From: Pelargonium nanum
Taxonomy: Eukaryota > Streptophyta > Magnoliopsida > Geraniales > Geraniaceae
Length of the DNA stretch: 64,000 nt
Direction of reading: 5' to 3'
Assembly (NCBI GenBank): GCA_036897485.1
Contig: JAYMTF010000021.1
Location: 1-64,000, forward strand
The translations under genes were made by a program, and so were the position numbers. Positions 13,001 through 25,204 of the stretch are shown one piece after another; position 1 is the first letter of the stretch; each line of letters starts with the position of its first letter. The notes under the pieces were generated by a model that did not search any database, was not told where the DNA came from, and saw only the letters and a list, made by a program, of their open reading frames with translations.

Positions 13001-16000
13001 AAAAGCCAACGCCATTATGAAAGATTAAAGTTTGCATGAACCAGGACCAAGAAAATAAAAGAGAAAAAGTGAAAAACTTCATAAGGATATGAGTGGTTGT
13101 CTTTGAAGTGGAGAATATTTTGCCAGAATACTTCTTTAAGAGATGATACAATTTCCGCATTTTGTTCAAAATTCAAGCATGTATCATGATGGTTATAGCA
13201 CTTCTCATCAGATAATACAGCGAAAACATTTTAGCAATATGGCCAATTTCCATGGTTTTAATAATAACTCATTGTGCATAGAACCAAATAAATTGAACAG
13301 CTGATTATTTTGTAATGAAGCAAATAAAATTACAGCTAGATAGTAAAACAAAGTAAAAGTTCATATGCTTTAATATTCTGCACTAACCCTCATTGGATGC
13401 ACAGTGGATCTTGGGGGAAGTCCCTGAAAAGTGTAGATACACTGAAAGCATCAATAGTCCACACTTGGATGAATAGAGAATAGAATAGAAGAGCTGGATA
13501 TATATCTATATACCTCTGCCATTTCAATTGCAGAAACACCAAGGGCCCAAACATCCACCTGGAAAAAGATTATAAAATTGTAACAAGAATTTAGAGCAAC
13601 CAATGGCTAGACAATAGAAAAAATTATAGAAGACATAAAATGATATAAATATAATGTAATCTCAGACCTAAGTATAAAGCAAGGTGTTCGAGGATCTAGA
13701 ATTTATCAAAGAACTTCTGCTTTGTATTATCTACATCTATATTACATAATAATGCCCACCCAACTACTTTTATTACTCCCCAATTTCTGTTTTTCTATCA
13801 CCAGATAAGACCGAGAAATACAGAGAATAAAAATCTTGTTTCCCAGCAGATTCAAATGGAACTATGTCAGAGGTTGATGAAACCGTACAACCCCCCTAGT
13901 CGATGAAATTAATGTCACGTTTTCTCACAGGGAACTTGTGTGAACTCCTCTATATACACAATTTCGTGTACTTTATTTATTCTATGGACCCTCAAAAAGA
14001 TAAATGTACCTTTCCATCATAGCGGTTCTCTTGAATAACTTCTGGAGCCATCCAATGTGGAGTGCCAATAAACTGTCATTGAAGATTCAAAATATCATGT
14101 ACAAAGCAAATGACTGTGTGTTACTAAAAGAAGTGCAAAAGTAAAATGGGCATTTGAAGTCTGAAACAATAAACATACCGTGTTCCTCTTTGACATGGTC
14201 CTTGTAAGTTGTGCTGCAACCCCAAAATCACCTGCTCAAATTGTCACAAATTAACCAAAATTATAAATCTGTGTTTGTTAGAAGCACACAGAACAATGCA
14301 TAACCTTTGCATCTCAATACATGAGAAAGAACTTGCCAAATTTGAAGCAAAGGATACTGTAGTTTAACAACTCAGTAATGCTGAAAAGGTATTTATATCC
14401 AAGAAGAGTATCAGTAAACTTCAACTAGACTTCTACAATAAGATTCCCAACAACAAGCACTTCTATTTCTTTTCTCTTTTTTTTATAGATTTACATAAAT
14501 GGATTGATGAGCTATAAGGCTAAATGGTTACAAGTACATACCCAACTTTACCTCTCCTTGGTCTGTTAACAAGATATTGCCACCCTTAATATCTCTATGG
14601 ACCTTGAATATTGAATGCAAATAGGCAAGGCCCTGTATGAAAGATGGTCAGAAGAAAAACATATTAATTGAAAATACATAGTTCTACAATTAATTAACAT
14701 CAGCATTGAACTGTTGGAGATAAAACAATTGCAAAGAAAGCTCTACGCACAAATGAACAAAGAGAAGCAGTCATAAGTACTACATGAAGCAGTCCATACT
14801 TTTTCTCATATGATAAAACGAAACAGTGACATTAAAGATACAAATTAAACTCATTTCACGTCCATTTACTCTCTGTAAGAATATACTATATCACATTGCT
14901 GATAATCAAAGTAACAACCTAAATGATACCTTTAAAGCTTCCCTACAAATACATGCTATTTGGTATTCCTCTAGAGGTTCGTCAGTCACAGTCATTAAGT
15001 CAGCAACACTTCCACCTCCACAATACTCCATCACTATCTGCAATCCATGATAACCAATTAGCCCAAAACTATAAACATTTAATAACAGTAAGCAAGTTGC
15101 TCAGTCAGGGAAGTAATCCAAGTGAATGCTGATCTTACCCAAAGATACTCCTCCCACTGGTAGCTACCCAGGTAGCGGACAACATTCGGATGGCTACACT
15201 GCTGCAACATCTCAATCTCACCCCGAATTTCTTCGTAACCCTCCTCCTGACCACAGATAAGATATACAATTCATTTCAATGGTCAGACAACTCAATCAAT
15301 CACCAAACAAAACCACTTTTACAAGGTAAGGGAAAGAAAACTGTACCCCTTCACTCAAGGATATAACTTTAATGGCCACAAGCTCTGAGGTTTTTAAATC
15401 TCTGGCTTTGTAAACAGATCCATAAGACCCTTTCCCTGCAACACTCCATGAAAACAAACTCACTCAGTAGCAATAACAAAACATTCACACAATCTGCAAT
15501 TCAATCCAAAACACCTAAAAGTAGCTGCACAGTTGACTAAAGTCTGACCCAAAATGCAAACAACTATAATCACTAAACCAAGGATTTGGATTAAATCAAA
15601 CAAACAAACTCAACTTAACTCACCAAGCTCATTTAGCAGTTCATACTTGGTACAAGGATCTTCCTTTGTAACACTATCCGGAATTGAACTCGCTGACATC
15701 TTACTCAGCAGCCGGACTTCGTCGCCCTGAGAAGCTTTCTTCTGCCGCCCAAAGCCAATCTCCCCAGCCGCCTGCATGCTGGCCACCGCCCTCCCCATGG
15801 TGGCCCTTTGAAATCCTCCACTCCCGCCGCCGCCGCTTCTCCTCACAACAGTCCCGCTCACGGACTCCCTGTCCCTAGCCTTGACGGTAGATCTCACCAC
15901 GAACGTCCCAAACCCTTCATCCTCGTCATCGTCATCGTCGTTGCTTCCCCAATTGGAGCCCCTCTTAGCGGTCCCCATCGGGGAAGGAGAAGACCAATTG

Positions 16001-16281
16001 CTGCGGCTGCGATTGCTTTTCCGGTCGGATTTGACGATGACGGTGCCGAAATCGGCGTCGGAGTCGTTTCCGTCGGAGTCATAGACGACGCCGAAGTCCT
16101 TGGGGAGGCGCTTGAGGAGGGGAGGGAGGGAGGGATCGTCGTCGTCGTCTGGGTCTCCTTTGTAGACCATGGTGGAGTAGATGTCATTTTCGTCTTCGCG
16201 TGGTTGTTTGTGCTTCTCCGGTGAGGAAGGCGTATCGTGGACAACAAAGGTGGAATAGAGTTGAGATCTGGTGTCATCCAT
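10040..16281 (-). CDS. SIK1: Ste20/Hippo-type MAP4K kinase SIK1
   Basis: Plant homologue of the Hippo/MST kinases; in Arabidopsis SIK1 works with MOB1 in growth control and in immunity. Eighteen exons join in frame: 15624-16281, 15347-15435, 15139-15246, 14930-15037, 14542-14632, 14179-14231, 14010-14072, 13514-13558, 13388-13423, 12820-12875, 12363-12444, 11851-11976, 11640-11769, 11201-11360, 10901-11111, 10414-10614, 10243-10328, 10040-10139. They encode about 800 residues. A ~220-residue acidic, disordered N-terminus is followed by a kinase domain with GKGSYGSV, the VAIK lysine, [14 protein letters not shown] and a WMAPE motif, then a Ser-rich linker and a C-terminus ending [15 protein letters not shown]. 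The N-terminus and linker carry repeated FGTFVV-like motifs. Start: the ATG at 16281; an upstream in-frame TTG is not used. The gene sits alone between the two copies of a ~1-kb direct repeat. Confidence 0.95.
11951..12180. repeat. intronic tandem duplication including a splice acceptor
   Basis: Two copies of about 115 bp, near 11951-12065 and 12066-12180, share tttttcaataaattt, then acagagaaa, then aaaatatatactt. The left copy contains the first bases and acceptor of SIK1 exon 12 (which ends at 11976 on the plus strand). The right copy, upstream in the mRNA sense, carries a decoy acceptor and a piece of the same exon. Confidence 0.85.
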
Positions 16282-16390
16282 TGCTTCTGACGAAAGAGGC
16301 GTTACTTGCAATTGCTACTGTGCAAGAGCTGGAACCTGGAGATGGAGACGAAAGTGAAAACAGTTCTTGGTAGCTCGACACAAACCAAGA

Positions 16391-16845
16391 TGCGGATCAT
16401 CGGGGCCGGATCCGAACCATGAGAAACTCGGTATAGAGACTTGGTCCCCAAGTTCTAGTGGTCGGGTCCATGAGCCCGACTCAGCTGAGAAGGTTCTACT
16501 ATGCTATAGACATATTTGTGGACCCGACCCTTAGGCCATAGGGTTTGGACCTAACGCTAATGAAAGCGAAGATGAGTGGAAAGCAAGCCGGTGATGGCGT
16601 CGAGGTTTCCAAGTGTGAAAAGAACGATCAGTGTGGATGATGAGTTTGGGTTTCATGTTTTCATCTAACGTGGAGTTGTTACTAGAAACGTTGGTGGTTG
16701 AGGAAGGCTCGAGTAGGCTCGCGGAGAGAGGGAATGCGTGTAGAGATTATGCCGATAAAATGTTTACGGTCTGAAAGATGGCGTTGGCGTACGAAAGATT
16801 GTTTGTTTGCGTAAGGAACCAAACTTTTTGTTTGTATCCTTGATA
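16391..16845 (+). pseudogene. 3'-half glycosyltransferase pseudogene
   Basis: Truncated copy of the gene at 7099-9322, matching it from about position 8880 to the stop region near 9322. It begins within the C-domain, with no first exon and no N-domain. It has several frame disruptions and an in-frame stop where the intact gene reads RPQG (CAG to TAG). Blocks such as ggctcgcggagagagggaat remain identical. It overlies the presumed promoter of SIK1, so it may be kept partly for that reason; that is inference. Confidence 0.9.
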
Positions 16846-17512
16846 TATGGATAGTGACTTGAAAATTGATTTTTCGATAGGATTTGAATTTTAAGGTAAA
16901 ATGTTGGGGTTTACCCGACTTGACCAACAATATCCCCAAAATATTTTATCCATTCCGAATTGGTTGCCCATTTCATGCGACCCAAACCTTCAAGTTCAAA
17001 TTTAGGTGCTTGTGAATTTATGTTCAAATTGTCGGCTATACTAATTATACTATATGGTGTGATTTTAATTTTTCTTTACATTATAGTAATTAACACAAAT
17101 ATTATTATATTTAGGGTGGCTTCAAATTAGCGGTTTATGTATATGAATTCACTTAAGTGACATTTTGACCAAAAGACCATTAGATTAATGATAGATAATT
17201 ACCAACATTCCTTTACAACTTGCTACAAATAAAACCAAATTACCTCTCCCTAAACCTAGAAATTAACTACAATTACACCTACAAACAAAAGACTCAAAAC
17301 TCAATACAAGGTTTGTGAGGAAATGCGGTTCTTCTCAAAATGGTCATAAGCATGCCTAGTTCTCAAAAACAAGAGCCCCCGGGAAGCCAAACCCACCACA
17401 GAAATGCAACCCCACCACACAAATGTTAAGAAATAACAACTCCTCCCCATGCACACCACCGAATCACCCGTAGAAGATCTTCCCATAACCGCATTCGCAT
17501 CATACACCATCG
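16391..17512. repeat. long direct repeat, copy B (right of SIK1)
   Basis: Direct-repeat partner of 8880-9845, same orientation. It begins at ggccggatccgaaccatg, about 110 bp upstream of the SIK1 start codon. It runs through the decayed glycosyltransferase end, the shared 3' flank and then the genuine last exon of the NFD4-like gene. Confidence 0.9.
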
Positions 17513-20500
17513 CGGCCAAGACTCCGTAAACCAGAGACCCTATTGGGATGTTTGTGATCAAAATGTTGTGGTTCACTCCTACGCTGTTTGGTCCGAAAAG
17601 CTCAGAGGTTATGGAGACAGCGGCCGCGAATATGAAGCCCGAGCTCAGCCCTATCAGTGCTGTGCCGGCGTGAAGTGCTAGTCCACTTCCTGATGCGGCC
17701 AGCAGGAAAAAAGCTATTGGGGTGGGTATGAGCGCTATTGTTAGCCACCCTGTCCTTGCAAAGTAGACCTTCCTGCAAGAACATACATTTTATATATATA
17801 AAGTCTTGGTGCATGTTCTTATGTGTACTTAGAGAGTAGACATGTCGTAGACTAATAGTGAAGAGTATGTTCATAAACCGATAACATGTTGTACACAAAC
17901 AATAAACGCGTGCAAGTTGCATATAAGCCCCCGAAGACAAAATTCTATGAAATTGATTGCATAAAAATATTATCAAAATAGCATTGAATTTGCAAGATAT
18001 CAGTGCGAAAATCACCCAGAATTTCTCTAGAAAAGTTGCATAAAATCGACACAACAATGTCATTTTATGGGTCCATAACAGTTCATCAACACTGTCATTG
18101 AATTTGCAAGATATCAGACGCACAATGATAGCATGTTGTAGACTATTAATGGGTGCATGTACTTAGCATATTTACACCTAAAGACATGATCCTAAGAGGC
18201 TCTTTTGTGTATATTAAATTCAATGCAATGCTCCCTTCAAAAAAAATTCAATGCAATGCTATATTTGATATATGATCAGTTGCTGAGTATAAATAACAAG
18301 TAACGTACCCGCGAATATAGTCCGGAACTGCAGAGAGCAAGCGCCCGAAGAAGGAGAACGAAGAGTACAGAGTGATGAGAGTCGAGGTTTCTGAAGTCTC
18401 TCCAAGAGACTGCGCAATCTGTCCAAGGTTGTTACTATACACAAGTCCAATAGTGCCTCCACAGAAATACGCAAAGAAGTAAAGCCAAAAATCCAACCTA
18501 CGAACAAGAACTGAAGCCGGATGCTCCTCTCCTAGTACTGTCAACTGGTCCTTTCCTATGATCATTGTCTCGCAACAACCTTCGCTGCCATCCATCAAAA
18601 ACGACGTCTTCTTACTCATGGGCGACGCATTCCCATTCCCATTTCCATTATCATAACCGCTCAAGAGTGCTTGATTAAGTCCCAACGACGATCCATTGTC
18701 CTGATCCCGGCCAAGGACAAGCTCCTTGTGAAGCTCAAGATCATCAATATCCACCAAAAGAAAAGCAGAGCCTTGGAGGGTAAAGCTTGAATGGACTTTG
18801 CGCTTGAACCAGTCTCGTGCATAAACCATCCCAGGGACTAGTAAAGGAACTATGAGCAAAAACAGAGCTCCGCTGAGGAGGAGAATGGCGGTTTTTGCAT
18901 CTGAGGCTGTTGATCCGAGGAGGAGGAGGTACATGCCGGTGAGGACAGCAATGAAATTTAGGATGAGGAAAATGAGGGAGTCACGGCGGACAGCTTGAGG
19001 GGAGAGAGGGTCGAGAGAAGGTTGGCGAAGAATTGGTATGAGGGCTAAAATGGAAACAATGACGGGAATGATAGCGTTGAGAATGAGGTAAATGGAGCTT
19101 GATTCGGGGTTGATTGCGTTGGCTGCAAGTGCGTAGAGAGCTGCACTGACGCCATTGAAGCTTACTGTGAGGGATATGGCGAGGGGTCGGTTTATGGGGA
19201 AGTTACGGATGCAGAGAACGAAACATACTGTGTTGAACCAGCATATGCTGCAACCAGATAATAAACAGAGGAGAAACACCTGCAAGTTATATATTTGTCA
19301 CAAAATTCACACAAGAAATATCAGAACTTGAAGAGCATTGATAATACTACGCTAGCGTTCGGGTTAGAATCTTTGTTTACAAATGATAATCAAGAATCGG
19401 AATGGAACTCAGATACTCATTGTTCTTGTTTCTATTAACGCTTTTTGGTCATAAAAAATTCTCATTTCTAAGTTTTTAGTCCAAATGCTACTTAGCATAG
19501 AAAGGAACAATCTATAATTTTCTACTCGTAAAAATGCATAGCTGACAATTCAAATCTAAATATGTGGAAACTCAAAATTCGACCCTCAAGCGAGTGCATG
19601 CATCATAAAAATATTATTGATGTTTTTCAGATTTCTCTATGAGAAACCACGGATCAAGTCAGAAATCCATAGATTTTCTATGCAAAACGATCTGGTAAGA
19701 TGTTTTCAACTTGAAGCAAAATACAATGTCCCAAAATCAATCTAAACTCTGAATTTACAACCCTAATCCAAGTACAGTTCAATGTCTCTAAGGTTCATAA
19801 AATGTTTATAGTAAAAGTTTCAGCATTTGGCATCTTTATAGCATATGGTCGACTTAAAAACAAAGTATATTATTAAATATAGTTCACATAAAGTTGAATC
19901 GGTTCATGTAGAACTAAAAGGGGACAATTCTAGAGGTTCCATATGTCAAAATATGGGTCCCACCAGTCTATTTTTAGAAGAGGTGGAGTATCTAACTTAT
20001 TAGCGAAAGTGACGTATTCGATGCCCATATCTTCATAACTGCTACAGATTCTAGGGACGTTGTCGTTTTCGACAGTTACGGCGTGGGACCCATCCCGCTA
20101 CCATCTAACGACCGTCAATTGACTTCATGACGTGGCATCGTATTAGCCACGCATAAGCTTCGTTACAGCATGTTATCAGTCTCACTCACTGATTTTTTAC
20201 ACGGAATATATAAAATCATACTCACAAGCGATAAATATTGAAAGGCTGCTAATTAATCTCAATAGTTTTTCAAATAAATAAATCTATATTTCAGTTTTAA
20301 ACATGAGATTTTTCGCTATCAAACATAAACTTTTTAGTTATTAATTTTTTAATTAAGAGTAAAACAAATTAATAACTTGATAGTACCGACTTACAGTACA
20401 TTTAATTTATATTTCTGCGGACGTCTGATTTGAAAGATATTAACAAATTTATTATAAAGTTATTATTGATGATTTCTCTTTTGAGTAAAAGCTTAACTAA

Positions 20501-21516
20501 CAATTTGTTTTGGTGCAGGTTTCAAACTGGCGTTTGAATCGGGTTTCACATATAAAGTTGTAGATTTGTCTTACTCATCCCAATGTGGTTAGGATCAATT
20601 TACAATTTTAAACTAGTAAATGTGTGGATTGGGTTTTAAGAAACCAAATCAATTCTCGGGTCAAGTGGAACAACAATTTGCACTAAAACTCTGTAACTAG
20701 CATCAGTTATAGGTCGTAATCAAGTCAGGTCTTCTAAACCGAGCTTAATTAGAAACCCGAAATGACAACTATACTCCAATACATATACACATGTAGGAGT
20801 GAGACTCACCACTTAAACTTAAAAAGTTATCTAATCAACTATTATCAGTAATAATTTTAACTTTACTTTTTTGAGTTTTGACCAAAATACTTGATTTTAA
20901 AATAATAAAAATATTAAAAAAATGAATCTCAAAACTCAAAAAGCTAGAAATGATTACACCAAAAGGCTAAAATGAATCTCCATGAACACAAAAAGAAGAT
21001 CCAAAATTCACTTTCATGCATAAAAATTAAGAATCAATTTCAAAACTCAATAATCAAATAAACAGTGAAGAAACAAATTACCAGAAAATAAGGCAAGGCG
21101 ATGATGTTGTTAATCACAAGCCATTGAAGGCCATATCCGACGAATCCCATGAACGCAGCGATGAACAGAACAATCCACAACGGAAAATACATCAGAGCCA
21201 GTCCCGACGACCAGCCAAACACCTTGCCGAGATCGGAGGCGACGGCGAGGTAATTGAGCTGAACCTGAGAAATTCCCAAAACCGTCTTCAAACTCGACGA
21301 ATAGGCTGAGAAATCGAAATTGGTTCCGGTAAATGCCTGAATCCATATCGTCGCCACCAGAATCATCCATTTTCGAGACTGTCCCGCCATGAAAATCGAG
21401 ACCGCCGGTGGAAATTTCCGATACGCCGCCTCTGTTTTGGCTCTCCACGACGGCTCTGTGTCGCTGATTTTGAGCTTAACGGAGTCGGATATGTGATGGT
21501 CTCTACGTGGCCTCAT
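17301..21516 (-). CDS. NFD4-like nodulin/major facilitator membrane protein
   Basis: Three exons (21082-21516, 18309-19279, 17301-17772) join in frame to about 625 residues. The family combines an N-terminal nodulin-like domain with a major-facilitator fold; Arabidopsis NFD4 was found through a nuclear-fusion defect. Transported substrates are largely unknown. The start region shows RKWMILVATIWIQAFTGTNF, the hallmark opening of the family, then many hydrophobic segments. A hydrophilic central loop (about residues 330-415) is followed by a second helix set, including HNILITNIPIGSLVYG near the C-terminus. Intron 1 is about 1.8 kb and gene-free. Intron 2 has a 22-bp direct repeat about 111 bp apart (17983 and 18094). 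The final coding part is duplicated as a fragment at 9690-9845. Confidence 0.9.
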
Positions 21517-24500
21517 ATATATTGTGATTGCTTTTACAGTTTTACGAGTATTTTTTTTTTTACTGTGCGTGAGGTTTTGTAAAAAATAATTACAATTTTT
21601 GTTTGGTAAATGTAATTAATGGGAAAAAAGGCAAAAATAGTGTCTACTGGAAATGTGAACGTGGCAGCATGTGATAGAAGGAACTGGAAGCCATCCCAGT
21701 CTCACAGATATGAACTGGGAAATAGTACACATTCAGTAATTATTTCACATATATAATAATATGAGTTTGTAGCAAAATAGACCGTAAACTCGGTGGTAGC
21801 GAGGAGCAGTTAGCAGATTCCAGTTATTCGTGCTCTATAAGTTGGGGGAGAATTTTAGTGTCTTTAATTTTATTATTCAGAAGAATGGAGAGAACTCTAG
21901 TGTTTTTGGTTTGATTATTTATAATGTTATAACTATTATAGTTCAGTTTGGTACTCGGTAGTGTTTGAATGGAATAGTATTCAAGATCTTAGTTTTATTT
22001 CATTATTGTTATAGTTCGATTTAAAGTAATGAATAATTATTTTTTGCACTAAAAAGTAACTCGAGGTGTTCTAGAATAAATTTACTTTTTGTAATAAAAA
22101 ATTGTTTGCATGCTATTTTATTAGTTTTTTTTATCTCTTTTTATATTATCAGTTACTCACATGAAAGTAATCAATAATATGATAAAATAAATTGGTTAGG
22201 TTGAGGGCTCCCAATGTAATTATCTTTAAATATACATAACATGGCTCTTTCATCCGATGTCAAATTAGAATGTTATAGTTTTCTTGTTTAAGTGTTATTG
22301 TGATTTTCCTAAATTTGTTTGCATCCAAAATTACATGAGGAGCTTCAAGTCTTAGGTCTTATAGGAGGAAGGTGTGGAGACTCGGGTTTTGAGTTTATGA
22401 TGTTTGCACAAAAGTGGCACATCGTTGGTAGAAAAATTGGGTTTGCATTGAGAAACTACATCAAGCATGAGAGTAAGTTTTCTACTAGTTGTTGACACCC
22501 GCCAAGTGTGTGGTTAGGGTCGGAGGTCTCATCGAATCTTTATTCATTCTTTCTACACCTATCAAATGTGAGGTATGGCTTGAAGGAACTCTCTACGAAA
22601 CGTCCATAATACGATAGTTTCATTACAACTAAACATTCTCATCAAGTGCAAAATTGGACTATGGGCTTTCAACAAACTTTTCAAATGTGAGAGTTTCATT
22701 ACAAAGAGAACGAAACTAAGTTTTTTTAGTTCTTTTTAAAATTTAAAACATTTCAAGAGGTGCAACTATATTTAATCTATGAAATCATTTTACTAAAGCA
22801 TTTTGTCAAAGAAATAAAATACTAAAAGCATATTCTATAATTATTATTTTTAATTTATTTTTGGTGTGTGAAATAGGTGGATTTGCAAGGTCTATTAGAG
22901 CAAGCCTCCTAAGTCCTACCTAACATATTAAACTATATTAAACAAAAATAAATTTCACAATTATAAAACTATGTTAGATTGTGAGGGCATGCATTATTGA
23001 GAACATGGCATATATAGATTCAATGTCTTTACTATAACTGCTACTTAATTGAGCTTTTTGGACTATAAAACAGCGTGCTAATTATTGATTAGCTTCAAAT
23101 TAAGCTGTGAAGGTCGATCTAGAACATAAAACTGTAGAAAACAAACAAAAATTGAATTGACAGCTTGATTATTCGTCGGTGGCAAGCAGCATTTTTTTGA
23201 TGATGCTTTGGTTTTTGTTTGAATTAGGACATCATCGGATTTGCTACGTACCTGCGCATATTCTCTTAGATTAGTGTTAAATTAAAGCCATGTGCAAATC
23301 AACATATAATTACAAATTACGATTAGGAATCAGAAAATGAATTAAAGCTGAGTTGGCTCATTGTCACCTATGTAGTGCCTGCCTCAGAGGTCAGACATGG
23401 CAATTGCCATTTGTGGGTCCCGAACACTAGGCCATGTGGTGCATTGCACGTGGAACGTGGCCCTGTGTCTGCCATGTGGCAGATGCCACCTTGACAATAA
23501 GGGAATGTTTGGTAACACTAGCTATTAGATGACTTTTAGTTCTAACAAATCCCATTTGTATGCGCCACATAAGATGATGACAAATCAACAAATATTAATA
23601 TTAATATATAGTATGTATGTATGTATGTATGTATGTATGTATGTATATTTTGTTTGTTTTTTCTTAGAACACAAAAGCATTTGTGTCTGTGTATATAAAC
23701 TTTTTTTAGCAAATAATTATGTTTTCAGAAGTTACTAATTTAAAACTGTTTTTACATTATGAGTAGTTTTACCAAATAAACTCTAAAAGAAAGAAAGAAA
23801 CAAAGAGATAAAAAACTTCATGTAAAGATGGCAATTTCACGGGAGAATGACATGTTGATAGTTTACCTTGTTGTATATGCAAACACGAACGTGATATGAT
23901 TATGAAAACATAACACATATTTGACATGTTTAATTATATGAGTCAGACTAACTTATTATGACACGTTTGGCACGATATAACCTAATACGTTTGACATGAC
24001 ACACCCCAACACACTTGCCACAGAAATACACGACTCAAACCGAAGCAATATCACAAATTGAACCTAGATACGTAACTATATATGTTAACTTACATATATA
24101 CCAAAAAAATTATGTGAACAATATACAAGACTAGCTAGAATTTTGGGGTATGATTTACTATTATATCTCTAAATATGTGTGTGATAAATTTGTCACACGA
24201 GTCACAATACGAATAATTGACCATACATATATATTTTAAAGTTTAGCAAAACACAATACGATTATCCGGTGAATGGATTCAGACACGCTTATTTCGCATA
24301 TGAGGTCTATATTCTTTTGTTTGGTGATTTGTGAGTTAAGAGGGGTGTGACAACAGCAGTTAAACTTTTGCGGGTCTGAATATGATGGTTTTGTTGGAGC
24401 AGAAATGAATGGTCGCAAGCAAAAAGCTAAGGTTGATTCTGGATCGATAAAGCGACATCCGTCAATTGATGTTATTGGCTCTTTCCTCTACATAAGTTTA

Positions 24501-25204
24501 AGTCATCACTCATGACTCATCACTTCACATTCATGCATGCACTGTGAATCTCTACTTTATATCATATTTTGTGTGTATGTGAATTGTGATACATGAGATT
24601 TAAAGAAGAAAATAAATTCATTTTCTATTCCTATTATTGTTTTTGTCGCAATATAACGTCCTGTTTTGTTATACATAATTCAAAAATAATATTTGTATAG
24701 GAAGTTAAAAGATCTTAACTGCAAAACAATATAAATACAATAAGACAACAATGTGAATGTAAGCACAATTTTCGAGAGAATATGCTACAATTATTGCATA
24801 GTTCCCAATTCCCGACTCATTTAGTTAAAAGTCATGTTTCTATTATGTGTTTCAACACGATTGCTAAATATGTGGAGTTCGTTTTAGCGATAAACATTTA
24901 ACAAGACACACACCTGTAACTGGGCCAAAAGGCCCCAAACTGACAATTCTTATTTCAACTATATTTTTGATGGGCCTATTCTTAGGCTTAAACCAACCTT
25001 AAGCCCAACAAAACACAGCCCACACAATTACATTTTTTTCCCCTTTCCCTCTCTAGCAGTAGAGCCTTCGTCTTCGTCTTCAACAACGAGTCTGGTTCTT
25101 CGAGGCTGCTTGTTCTCAAACCCCTAATTTGCTGTTGCTGTTGCCTCCATGACTGGTACCTAACTACCTCTCAGCCTCCACTTCGAGCCGACCTTGCAAA
25201 TTGT
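21517..25204. other. long AT-rich intergenic region
   Basis: 3.7 kb without a recognisable gene. It contains the ATGT microsatellite listed separately. A stretch at about 23826-24020 starts like a hAT end (agatggcaatttcacggg) and is full of cacg/acacgttt text. No promoter element stands out; the PPR start lies at the right end. Confidence 0.4.
23611..23646. repeat. (ATGT)n microsatellite
   Basis: Nine uninterrupted tetranucleotide units (GTAT/ATGT). Confidence 0.95.

Noticed and set aside
15808-16277. overlapping open frames on both strands over SIK1 exon 1
   Set aside because: Shadows of the acidic Asp-rich N-terminus; the SIK1 frame is confirmed by splicing and family motifs.
8880-17512. 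Reading the repeat pair around SIK1 as LTRs of a retroelement
   Set aside because: The repeats are parts of two host genes, the interior is a host gene with 17 introns, and no retroelement genes, primer site or polypurine tract are present.
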